A stretch of DNA of 9,987 nt. Source: Candidatus Moranbacteria bacterium CG_4_9_14_3_um_filter_45_14. Its GTDB lineage: Bacteria; Patescibacteriota; Minisyncoccia; Moranbacterales; UBA1568. The first letter of the stretch is position 1. Every line of letters begins with the position of its first letter. The notes under the pieces are model-generated. The model worked only from the letters and a program-made list of their open reading frames with translations. It had not been told where the DNA came from and made no database searches. The stretch is taken from NCBI GenBank assembly GCA_002790675.1, contig PFVP01000048.1:1-9987 (forward strand), read 5' to 3'. A program made the position numbers and the translations under genes. This document shows positions 1-6,954 of the stretch, in pieces.

Positions 1-17
1 ACTGTATCCCTCATACC

Positions 18-59
18 CAAGCCCTACTTCGCAACTGCGTCGTAGGGCTTGAATTTTTT
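18..59 (+). terminator. Intrinsic terminator facing right, for a plus-strand gene outside the window
   Basis: A 10-bp perfect stem pairs 18-27 (caagccctac) with 42-51 (gtagggcttg). Inside it, cgc (30-32) can pair with gcg (37-39) around the loop aact. On the plus strand the stem is followed by gaa and then six T residues (54-59), the layout of a rho-independent terminator. Read on the minus strand the hairpin is followed by GGGTATGAGG with no T run, so it should not stop alaS transcripts efficiently. The inference is that a plus-strand gene ends just left of the window and converges on alaS. Confidence 0.75.
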
Positions 60-71
60 ATACACCAAAAA

Positions 72-1922
72 TTATTCAAGGACAGCCTTAATACGACGGA
101 TCCCTGCTGAACACGCCTCTTCTTTTATGATCTTAAAATGTCCTAGCGTACCAGTATTTTCAACGTGAGGACCGCCACAGAACTCAAGACTGAAATCCCC
201 TATCGTGTAGACACGGACTTTGTCACCATATTTTTCTTCGAACAACCCGATGGCACCAAGTTTCTCCGCCTCAGCAAGGGGCACATCCTCAAAAGTAACC
301 GTTAATTTTTCAGCGATTTTCTGATTGACGATTTCCTCTACCTTTTTCTTTTGTTCCTCCGTCATTTTTTCTGAATGTGAAAAATCAAAACGCAACCGTT
401 CCGGAGTGATGTTGCTCCCTTTTTGAAACACGTGTTTCCCAAGTACTTCCCTCAAAGCCTGTTGTAAGAGATGCGTAGCGGTATGATATTTCACAGACAT
501 CTCACTGTGATCAGCAAGTCCACCTTTGAATTTCCCTGTACTTCCTGCACGGGAAAGTTCCTGGTGCTTCACGAATTCCCTCCGAAACTCCTCTTCGTTT
601 ATTTTTCCACCTTTCTCTTTCACTATTTCCTCTGTCATCTCAAGAGGAAATCCGTATGTAGAAAACAACTCAAAGACATCTTTTCCTGTCAGCCCCCCTC
701 CACTCAAGCGTTTCTCGAGTTCTTTCATACCACGTGTCAATGTTTCACGGAATTTCGATTCTTCCTTATCGATGACAGAGGTGATATCCTGTTCTCTCTC
801 TGAAAGATACGAGTACGCATTCTTGTACTCCGACACAAGCGCCGAGACACAGAGAGAGAGCGATTGTGGTTTGATATCAAGCATATCTGCATACCGTACC
901 GCTCTCCGAAGCAATCTCCGTAAGACATAGCCTTGATCCGTATTAGATGGCAAGACTCCGTCCGCGATGAGAAAGGTCGTTGCACGCAGATGATCCATCA
1001 CTACCCGAAAAGCATAGGTATATTTTTCATCTTCACCATATTTCTTCTGAGCAAGTTCTTCGATAGTGTGACGAAGTGTATCAAAAATATATCCGTAAAA
1101 CATATCAGGATTATTCCCTTTAGCTGCAATGAGTCGTTCCAGACCTCCTCCAAAATCGACATTTTTCTGAGCCAGCTTCTCGAACCCATTGGCTGTTTTC
1201 TTGTATTCCATAAAAACGTTGTTGCCGATTTCCATAAATCGACCACAATCGCAATTCACGTGACAAGGCTCATCTTTCCAAAGAGATTGTTCGTGTAATC
1301 CTCGTTCTGCTCCAAAATCCCAAAACATCTCCGTGTCAGGACCGCCTGGTTCACCTTCCGGCATAGCCTCCGGGACACCCGAGCGACTCCACCAATTCTT
1401 CTTCTCAGAATAATAGAATATTTTCTCACCGAAACGAATTCCATCACGCTCCGGATACTCCCCTATCCCAGCTTCTATTCCTGTCTCCAAAAAAAGTTTC
1501 TGCCAGAGCAGAGCCGACTGCGTATCTTTCGGAATGTCAAGATTCTCATTTCCACGGAAACAGGTGAAATAAAGATTTTTCGGATCAAGCCGTATCTCTT
1601 CTGTCAAAAACTCCCACATCCACGTAATTTGTTCTTGTTTGAAGTAATCTCCAAAAGACCAATTCCCCAGCATCTCAAAAAAAGTCGTATGACGATTGTC
1701 ACCAATTTCTTCGATATCTTGGGCACGGAAACATTTCTGTGAATCCGTGATGCGTACTCCGAGTGGATGAGGCGTACCCAAAAGATATGGCAGAATAGGT
1801 TGCATTCCTGAACCCGTAAAGAGTGTTGTCGAATCATTTTCCGGTACAAGCGGCGCTGAGGCTATAATCGTATGTTTTCGTTGTGCGAAGAAATTGAGAT
1901 AGACTGCTCTGATATCTTCCAT
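72..1922 (-). CDS. alaS: Alanyl-tRNA synthetase, short form lacking the C-terminal C-Ala domain
   Basis: Class II aminoacyl-tRNA synthetase that charges tRNA-Ala with alanine in the cytoplasm and edits mischarged Ser/Gly. I chose the ATG at 1922 (616 aa), because MEDIRAVYLNFF matches the family N-terminus; an in-frame GTG at 1937 would add five residues. The catalytic core shows TGSGMQPILPYLLG (36-49), the RITDSQKCFRA block (57-67) and HTTFFEMLGNWSFGDYFK (78-95). A variant PGGPDTEMFWDFG (192-204) stands where many bacteria have GPCGP. A Cys-rich CHVNCDC follows at 220-226. The editing domain keeps its zinc-binding set: HTATH (480-484) and C582-GGP-H586. The protein ends at GIRRIKAVLE, where E. 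coli AlaS (876 aa) continues into DHHA1/C-Ala. The end is a natural TAA with no frameshift evident, so I read it as a native short form rather than a truncation. It is the last gene of the run, 37 bp after the small upstream gene. Confidence 0.95.
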   Translation of the reverse strand: MEDIRAVYLNFFAQRKHTIIASAPLVPENDSTTLFTGSGMQPILPYLLGTPHPLGVRITDSQKCFRAQDIEEIGDNRHTTFFEMLGNWSFGDYFKQEQITWMWEFLTEEIRLDPKNLYFTCFRGNENLDIPKDTQSALLWQKLFLETGIEAGIGEYPERDGIRFGEKIFYYSEKKNWWSRSGVPEAMPEGEPGGPDTEMFWDFGAERGLHEQSLWKDEPCHVNCDCGRFMEIGNNVFMEYKKTANGFEKLAQKNVDFGGGLERLIAAKGNNPDMFYGYIFDTLRHTIEELAQKKYGEDEKYTYAFRVVMDHLRATTFLIADGVLPSNTDQGYVLRRLLRRAVRYADMLDIKPQSLSLCVSALVSEYKNAYSYLSEREQDITSVIDKEESKFRETLTRGMKELEKRLSGGGLTGKDVFELFSTYGFPLEMTEEIVKEKGGKINEEEFRREFVKHQELSRAGSTGKFKGGLADHSEMSVKYHTATHLLQQALREVLGKHVFQKGSNITPERLRFDFSHSEKMTEEQKKKVEEIVNQKIAEKLTVTFEDVPLAEAEKLGAIGLFEEKYGDKVRVYTIGDFSLEFCGGPHVENTGTLGHFKIIKEEACSAGIRRIKAVLE

Positions 1923-1959
1923 AAATACACTGTTCACTCAAGTTATCTGAAATAGATCC

Positions 1960-2187
1960 CTAATTTCGTTCCAAGCGTTCTCTCATTTTAGCAAAATCTT
2001 TACGGTCAATATCATTATTCTCCTTATAGATTGCCTCTAATCCTTCAATGGTTGCATCCATATCAGTACGTCCAACACTGTAATTGCGTGCTATTTCGTT
2101 CAACCTCGATTCATCAAAGCTGGAAAGATGTGGCCTCTTCATCTCAACAACCGCTTTCACGATTTTTTTGAATGTATCTGGAGTCAT
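1960..2187 (-). CDS. Small helical hypothetical protein (75 aa)
   Basis: I do not recognise this family. From the ATG at 2187 it encodes 75 residues, MTPDTFKKIVKAVVEMK... to ...KMRERLERN. It is charged and probably all-helical, with no signal peptide, membrane segment or cysteine motif. A TTG at 2211 would add eight residues (MISFCYFV) and overlap the stop of the preceding gene; I prefer the ATG because those residues look unlike the rest. It sits 20 bp after the coiled-coil gene and 37 bp before alaS, consistent with co-transcription. The open frame, same-strand packing and lack of a competing gene support a real gene, but its function cannot be read from the sequence. Confidence 0.6.
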   Translation of the reverse strand: MTPDTFKKIVKAVVEMKRPHLSSFDESRLNEIARNYSVGRTDMDATIEGLEAIYKENNDIDRKDFAKMRERLERN

Positions 2188-2207
2188 AACAAAATAACAA
2201 AAAGAGA

Positions 2208-2477
2208 TCAAAGACTATTGATATGTTTTTTCGCGCGAACGATTGCCTCATCTATGAGCTCAACTTCTCTGGTAGCCGACTGCAGAGCGATTTCCTCTTC
2301 TTCCAAACTGGCTTTGAGATGAGTGATTTCCAATCGTATTCGACGAATCTCCGCTTGCACCCCGCTTCTTTTCTGTTCCAAACGCTTTCTATCGGCTTGC
2401 AAAGAAAATAAAGTCATCTGTGAACTCCGTATCTCAGTCTGTCGACGCGCTTCTTCCTCGGTCGTACCATCTCTCAT
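2208..2477 (-). CDS. Small coiled-coil protein (89 aa), function unknown
   Basis: The 89-residue product is almost entirely predicted coiled coil. From about residue 6 to 85 it alternates Glu/Arg/Lys with regularly spaced Leu/Ile (for example LQADRKRLEQKRSGVQAEI and ITHLKASLEEEEIALQ). There is no signal peptide, membrane segment or cysteine. The ATG at 2477 is the first good start; a weak purine stretch, AAGAAG, lies about nine bases upstream of it and is the nearest thing to a Shine-Dalgarno sequence in this window. It lies 56 bp after the large membrane-protein gene and 20 bp before the 75-aa gene. It could be a structural partner of the neighbouring membrane protein, but that rests on position only. 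Glu/Arg-rich shadow frames can mimic coiled coils, but no rival gene lies opposite. Confidence 0.65.
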   Translation of the reverse strand: MRDGTTEEEARRQTEIRSSQMTLFSLQADRKRLEQKRSGVQAEIRRIRLEITHLKASLEEEEIALQSATREVELIDEAIVRAKKHINSL

Positions 2478-2533
2478 AATCGTATGCTTCTTAAAGAATA
2501 TCTTATCAATAATTTCACATCACGGCAAGACGT

Positions 2534-4456
2534 TTACGGCTTGTCTTCTCCGGGCAAGGTCACAATAGAAACCCGCTCAAGAGAATTCGGAATACTCGAC
2601 ACGAACCACTCCGGATGAAACAGCACCTGGATATTCTTTATTTCCGGGAAACTCTCCAATACCTGTTTGATACCTTCTTCATTTTTCCCCAAGAGCATCC
2701 CCCGAAGCTTTTCTTCATCAATATCGGATTCCATAGTCACAAGGGCGTGTGCTCTGATACGGATCACTCCCTGAGAAAAGTCTGCCGAAGAATCAGCATA
2801 CGTAACGCTTGAAACTATCGGCTGAAAAAGTATTCCCTGGATATTTTTCTCACTCGCGTCTTGTATTTTTTCTTTGATGACTTTCTTTGAGAAAACAAAC
2901 GCACGCACCGCGAATGAACCATTATAGTCGATGGCATTTGCAACCGTACCAACCGAAGGCAGATCAGGCGAAACAAGCGGGACAATATCGATTTGGTCGT
3001 CCAATATTTTTTCTTCCTCAGTCAATCCGTCGCGGACTTCATTCAAGAATGTTTCTTTCGCTTTCCCTTCCGCTTCACGAAGGGCGGTATCCAGGTCGAC
3101 TTTTGCAACAATAGCAACATCGGATATTCCGCTACTACCGCCACCAACCATCGCCTTGGTCGATTTGGCAGAAAACTTATCATATTTCGGACCGCCTTTA
3201 AATCCAGGAATGGTGAATGTCGTGGCATCGATGTTATACCCTTCTCCCGCCTGATCAGCGATAACCTGTGCCTCAATCGCTCCCGGTTCTTGCTTACCGT
3301 TGATAGTCGTCATAGCCGGTACCGTCACACCACTCTCCAATCGAAAAATCTTTCCATCCGTGGTCTCGAATCGAGTAGTAGCCACAAGAGACTGAGAATC
3401 CGTACTATAATTGTTATAAATAATGACTGATCCGTGCGCTTTTTGACTCGTTCCTCCGGATGTGCCGGTAGTGGCGACAGTCACAGAAACTTCTTTTTCC
3501 TTCTCAAGGATACGGACTGCGAGAGGATTCTCATCCGAGGCAGACCCGCCAGCTGTGCCATCAAATTCTTTATCGACGGTTTGCACTATCCTATACGGTG
3601 TCACCTGCACCTCTGCTTTCGGGAGGAAGAAGAAAAGAATGACAGTAACGAGAGAGAAAAGCGAAATCCCCCCAAGAGCGAAAAAAATCATACGTGCCCG
3701 CTTACCGACGGTCGTGCTTGGTATCGGTTTTGGCTCCTCTTCCCAACGAGTAGTCGCTGTCGCTTTCGTCGTACCACTATAAAAATTCTTTAGTCGTTCG
3801 CTACGATCTGATTCAGATGTACGTTTCAATCTCGGAGGAGATGATTGAGAAGGGAGAAATGAAAACTGAGCAGGAAAAGTCGCGACATTCGAGGTATGAG
3901 AGGGAGTCTGACCTCCTGATAGTGCGGACATCTGATCAAAACGCTTCGAATTCAAGCTGGTTAATTTCTCTGGGGTAGTATTCCGTACACGGAGAGGCAT
4001 ACCAGATCCTGATGAAACAGCAGGTGCTGGGACGCTTTTAGTACCCGACGTCGATTCTTGAGCCACATAAAAATTACTACTTCCGATAGCATCGAGATGT
4101 GGCATATTCGCTTCTTTCGGTACGGCTCCTCCTCCCGAAAGAAACTGTGTAGGTTCGGCTCCTGCGGGAGTAAGTTCCATATAAGAAGATTTTTGAGAAA
4201 AATCTTCTGAATAATTTTCTGTTTCAAGCCCCGCTTTTTCAGCCAACATCCTGCCAACCTCATCCTGACTGACGATGATTATTTTCTTTCCTAATTTTCC
4301 CGCTTCACGTTCCAAAAGCCGGAGATTGATAATACTCTGCAATACAAGAGCACGTTTCGGGAAAACAAAAATATTCTCTTCCTGAGAAGATTTCCGCAGA
4401 TGCCCGATGACAGAGATGATCTCCTCATCGGATTCGATATAGAAGGTCTGTGACAT
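2534..4456 (-). CDS. Single-pass membrane protein with baseplate J-like extracytoplasmic region
   Basis: A 640-aa protein in three parts. Residues 1-75 form a compact alpha/beta-like cytoplasmic domain (IFVFPKRALVLQSIINLRLL, then KKIIIVSQDEVGRMLAEKAG). Residues about 80-250 are a low-complexity Ser/Thr/Pro/Gly-rich linker. A membrane helix covers about 256-278 (MIFFALGGISLFSLVTVILF...), preceded by GKRAR, so the N-terminus should be inside and about 360 residues outside. The outer part contains VIIYNNYSTDSQSLVATTRF, followed by a Gly-rich TIPGFKGGPKYDKF segment. This pattern matches CPR proteins usually annotated 'baseplate J/gp47 family', although the full-length protein is not a phage baseplate component. 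It has no signal peptide, enzymatic motif or sorting signal. It follows the FtsA-like gene after 109 bp, which hold a possible promoter; the start has a pyrimidine-rich leader with no Shine-Dalgarno. The role is unknown; envelope structure or division are guesses from context. Confidence 0.85.
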   Translation of the reverse strand: MSQTFYIESDEEIISVIGHLRKSSQEENIFVFPKRALVLQSIINLRLLEREAGKLGKKIIIVSQDEVGRMLAEKAGLETENYSEDFSQKSSYMELTPAGAEPTQFLSGGGAVPKEANMPHLDAIGSSNFYVAQESTSGTKSVPAPAVSSGSGMPLRVRNTTPEKLTSLNSKRFDQMSALSGGQTPSHTSNVATFPAQFSFLPSQSSPPRLKRTSESDRSERLKNFYSGTTKATATTRWEEEPKPIPSTTVGKRARMIFFALGGISLFSLVTVILFFFLPKAEVQVTPYRIVQTVDKEFDGTAGGSASDENPLAVRILEKEKEVSVTVATTGTSGGTSQKAHGSVIIYNNYSTDSQSLVATTRFETTDGKIFRLESGVTVPAMTTINGKQEPGAIEAQVIADQAGEGYNIDATTFTIPGFKGGPKYDKFSAKSTKAMVGGGSSGISDVAIVAKVDLDTALREAEGKAKETFLNEVRDGLTEEEKILDDQIDIVPLVSPDLPSVGTVANAIDYNGSFAVRAFVFSKKVIKEKIQDASEKNIQGILFQPIVSSVTYADSSADFSQGVIRIRAHALVTMESDIDEEKLRGMLLGKNEEGIKQVLESFPEIKNIQVLFHPEWFVSSIPNSLERVSIVTLPGEDKP

Positions 4457-4510
4457 ACGAAGGAAAGAAATTTAAAAAATTCAATAAAGACACACTTTGC
4501 ACCTCTCTCT

Positions 4511-4538
4511 ATTCTAGAACATTTTCAATGATTTGTAA
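4511..4538 (-). promoter_or_regulatory. Candidate sigma70-type promoter for the baseplate J-like membrane protein
   Basis: On the minus strand a -10-like TAGAAT (4511-4516, one mismatch to TATAAT) lies 16 bp after TTACAA (4533-4538), a poor -35. It falls in the 109-bp gap after the FtsA-like gene, about 55 bp upstream of the next ATG. The -10 is good and the -35 weak, so this is a candidate only. The rest of the gap shows a short hairpin near 4543-4560 without a T run, and nothing else. Confidence 0.3.
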
Positions 4539-4565
4539 CTATTCGAGATCCTTCAGAATCTCTTG

Positions 4566-5834
4566 CTATTTCTTCCCGAGAGATTCCACGCTCCTCCGCA
4601 AAATACTTGAGAGCATTTTCTCTTCTTCGATATGATCCAATAAAGCGAGGTTGGCGAGTCCGATCGGGGTGATATCCTGGGGATTATTCAGTTCGCCGGT
4701 CGCATCAACGATCCGAACGATATCATGCGGTTGTAAAAAACCCACTTGGGGCTGTTTGGCGAAAGGAAGTTTCTGTGCCCATTCTGGAGAAAGCAATGAC
4801 TGCTTGATTCCTGGCAATGCCGATCCTCCACCGCACAAAAAAATACGTGATGGTAATAAATCCGTCTCTGCAAATTCCAGAAGTGACAACTCCACTCCAC
4901 CGAGCCAGACACGGCAATCATCCGCGTAAAGAAGTGCGATACGAGCACCATCTTCATTTTTCAACCGACCATTAGCATAATCGATTTTCATCTGTTCAGC
5001 CACATCGAAACTCACATTGAATTCCTGCGCCAACCGTTTGGTGAAGGCTCTTCCTCCGAGCGCGAACATTTTCGTCCCTTCCAAACCACCATTCCGGACA
5101 ACGGCGATGTCTGTCGTTCCTCCTCCGATGTCGATGAAAATAGCACTGAAATCGAGCATATCCTCTACCTCGATAGAACGTGCAACCGCATATGGTTCCG
5201 CCGCGATGGAAATGAGGTCCAAATCGAGTTCATCGGCAATCGTTTGTAAGGCACCCAGATGAATCATCGGTGCATACGCGTTGAAAACGCTCATCGAAAC
5301 ATCACGTCCCTGAAAATTGACCGGATTCAATATATGATACCCATCGATACGTACATCCACGATAGCCGCATTGATAAGTTTCACGTCGATATCGTCTTGT
5401 CCTGTTTCCCAGGTCAGCTGTTGCTTGATACGCTGATATGCTTTCTCTTGAACCTTCTGAATGATCATCTTCAACTCGGAAATACCGATATGCATTTCAG
5501 GATTGACTCGCTCATAATGCACGGTTGTCGTCGTCCCTTTCACGAGCTCACCTGCAATACCGATGATACTTCTCTCGACTCGTTTCACCTGCGCTTTCTC
5601 TTTGGCCAGCGCGATGGCTTCACGCGCAGATTGTATCACACCACTGATATCCGATACGGCACCGCTTTGCATATTGCCGATTTTCTGTGGCACCCGTCCT
5701 ACTCCGATGACCACGCCATGTTTCTGGTCTTTATCAACGCGAAAAATGAGGGCTTTCACTACCTCGGTGCCTATATCAAGAGCAAGAATCAGATCTGCAT
5801 CTTTGTTCCACGACAATTTTGAGAAAATTCCCAT
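4566..5834 (-). CDS. FtsA-like actin-fold ATPase (FtsA/PilM family)
   Basis: A 422-aa cytoplasmic ATPase of the actin/Hsp70 fold, close to the usual FtsA length. The phosphate-1 loop is LALDIGTEVVKALIF (17-31), phosphate-2 is FIDIGGGTTDIAVV (233-246) and the adenosine motif is LCGGGSALPGI (333-343). Residues about 86-190 (from RVERSIIGIAGELVKG to SMSVFNAYAP) fit the SHS2/1C subdomain that distinguishes FtsA and PilM from MreB. The C-terminus, KMLSSILRRSVESLGKK (406-422), could form a basic amphipathic helix like the FtsA membrane-targeting tail. FtsA anchors FtsZ to the membrane at the division site, while PilM is the cytoplasmic partner of PilN in type IV pili. The length and tail favour an FtsA-like role, but neither ftsZ nor pilN is in the window. 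The stop of the PfkB gene is 8 bp upstream, suggesting co-transcription. The next gene encodes a membrane protein with a cytoplasmic N-terminal domain, a plausible partner by position. Confidence 0.87.
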   Translation of the reverse strand: MGIFSKLSWNKDADLILALDIGTEVVKALIFRVDKDQKHGVVIGVGRVPQKIGNMQSGAVSDISGVIQSAREAIALAKEKAQVKRVERSIIGIAGELVKGTTTTVHYERVNPEMHIGISELKMIIQKVQEKAYQRIKQQLTWETGQDDIDVKLINAAIVDVRIDGYHILNPVNFQGRDVSMSVFNAYAPMIHLGALQTIADELDLDLISIAAEPYAVARSIEVEDMLDFSAIFIDIGGGTTDIAVVRNGGLEGTKMFALGGRAFTKRLAQEFNVSFDVAEQMKIDYANGRLKNEDGARIALLYADDCRVWLGGVELSLLEFAETDLLPSRIFLCGGGSALPGIKQSLLSPEWAQKLPFAKQPQVGFLQPHDIVRIVDATGELNNPQDITPIGLANLALLDHIEEEKMLSSILRRSVESLGKK

Positions 5835-5842
5835 AGAAAACT

Positions 5843-6871
5843 TTAATTTAAACGCTCAGGAGTGATTTCTTTCAAGAAAGTCTTCAAAATATCTGGTGAG
5901 AGAAGACCTTTGATGGCTCCATATTCACCCACGACACTTCCGCTATTGGCTATACCGTATTTGAGCCCATATTCGATGGATCGGCCTTCCAAAAGCGCTG
6001 AAAGAAATCCGGATCCGAAAGCATCTCCTGCTCCTGTCGTATCGATTACCTTACTTCGCGTATGTATAGGACAAAACCAATACTCCTTCCCGTCGAAACT
6101 CCAAGCACCTCGTTTGCCATCCGTCATACCGACAATCTTCGCACCAGCACGATGCAAAGTCTCCAATAAGAACAGCTCATCCTCGAGACGTTCTTTTGGC
6201 AGATCTTTCTTTGCCTGTATGATAAGTCCGATCGCTTCATCCTTATTCAGTACCAGCACATCGCTCTCTGCTATCATTTCTGATACAGCAGAGACATCTT
6301 CTTTGATATTGTGTTGTCCCGGATTGACCACGAGAGAGAAACCATATTTTTCCTTAAGCAGAAGAATCTTCTTCAAATTCCCTCGCCAATCACCATTCAA
6401 AGCACTGACGAAAACCCATTCAGTACCCTTGAATTTTTCGTCGATAATCTCCAATTTTTCATTGGCATCACGATTATGGAAGATAGTCCGTTCTCCGTTT
6501 TGTGTAAGGACGATGATGGCAGACAAATCGGTTTTTGCAAGAGAATCGACAAACAATAGATCTGTGGGTACTTTCTCCTGCCTGAATTCATCCAGAATCC
6601 AGTCTCCTATTTCATCATGACCTATCTTGCTATAGCAGGCAGCGCGATGACCGAAACGGACAAGGCCGTGTGAAACATTGGCCGCCACACCACCCACAGC
6701 CTCATAGCGATTCTCTACGCGATATTTACCGCCCAACTCAAAAGCGATCTTCTGCTGAGAGGTGATGTCCTCCGGCGTCGCTATGATGGTACCTTCATCC
6801 GTCGGAAAAAAAATATCTTTGGATGTCGACCCGACACAGATGATTCTATACGATGGGGCGGTGAAAAACAT
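5843..6871 (-). CDS. PfkB-family carbohydrate/nucleoside kinase, substrate unknown
   Basis: A 342-aa ribokinase-fold kinase that transfers a phosphate from ATP to a sugar or nucleoside. The N-terminal strand is IICVGSTSKDIFF (10-22). The first PfkB signature is GGVAANVSHGLVRFG (60-74). The second is DTTGAGDAFGSGF (277-289), in which D283 is the expected catalytic base and GAGD the anion hole. NPGQHN (183-188) and LNKDEA (208-213) lie in the nucleotide-binding half. About 47 residues separate the first strand (VGS) from the GG motif, longer than in E. coli ribokinase, and include a FELGGKYRVE segment (44-53) seen in a CPR-type PfkB subgroup. The substrate cannot be assigned; ribose, fructose, fructose-6-phosphate and nucleosides are all possible. 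Its place beside eno and pgk suggests sugar metabolism. The frame is open upstream of the ATG, but there is no other standard start codon. It ends 8 bp before the FtsA-like gene. Confidence 0.9.
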   Translation of the reverse strand: MFFTAPSYRIICVGSTSKDIFFPTDEGTIIATPEDITSQQKIAFELGGKYRVENRYEAVGGVAANVSHGLVRFGHRAACYSKIGHDEIGDWILDEFRQEKVPTDLLFVDSLAKTDLSAIIVLTQNGERTIFHNRDANEKLEIIDEKFKGTEWVFVSALNGDWRGNLKKILLLKEKYGFSLVVNPGQHNIKEDVSAVSEMIAESDVLVLNKDEAIGLIIQAKKDLPKERLEDELFLLETLHRAGAKIVGMTDGKRGAWSFDGKEYWFCPIHTRSKVIDTTGAGDAFGSGFLSALLEGRSIEYGLKYGIANSGSVVGEYGAIKGLLSPDILKTFLKEITPERLN

Positions 6872-6945
6872 ATTTTTATTTTGTCTATTTCTTATGATCT
6901 TTTTGAATATTTCTCGATGGCGTCCTTCCTCTACAAAACATCTTT

Positions 6946-6954
6946 ATTATACCA
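6946..6954 (-). promoter_or_regulatory. Candidate extended -10 promoter overlapping the eno stop codon
   Basis: The minus strand reads TGGTATAAT here, a perfect extended -10 (TGnTATAAT), and the eno TAA stop lies inside it. No good -35 is present at the proper spacing, which extended -10 promoters can tolerate. It would start transcription about 70 bases before the PfkB kinase ATG. The match also arises partly from the eno codons GTG GTA TAA, so chance is a real alternative. Confidence 0.35.

Noticed and set aside
18..59. The hairpin at the left edge as the alaS terminator
   Set aside because: On the minus strand no T run follows the stem; the T run lies on the plus-strand side.
2479..2509. 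Possible promoter TTGATA ... TACGAT before the coiled-coil gene
   Set aside because: The spacer is 19 bp, the -10 is poor and transcription would start inside the coding region.
4543..4560. Small hairpin (gagat/atctc) after the FtsA-like gene as a terminator
   Set aside because: The stem is only about 5 bp and no T run follows on either strand.
5259..6620. Plus-strand frames of 187 and 252 aa opposite the FtsA-like and PfkB genes
   Set aside because: Both are antisense to confidently identified genes and show no family motif.
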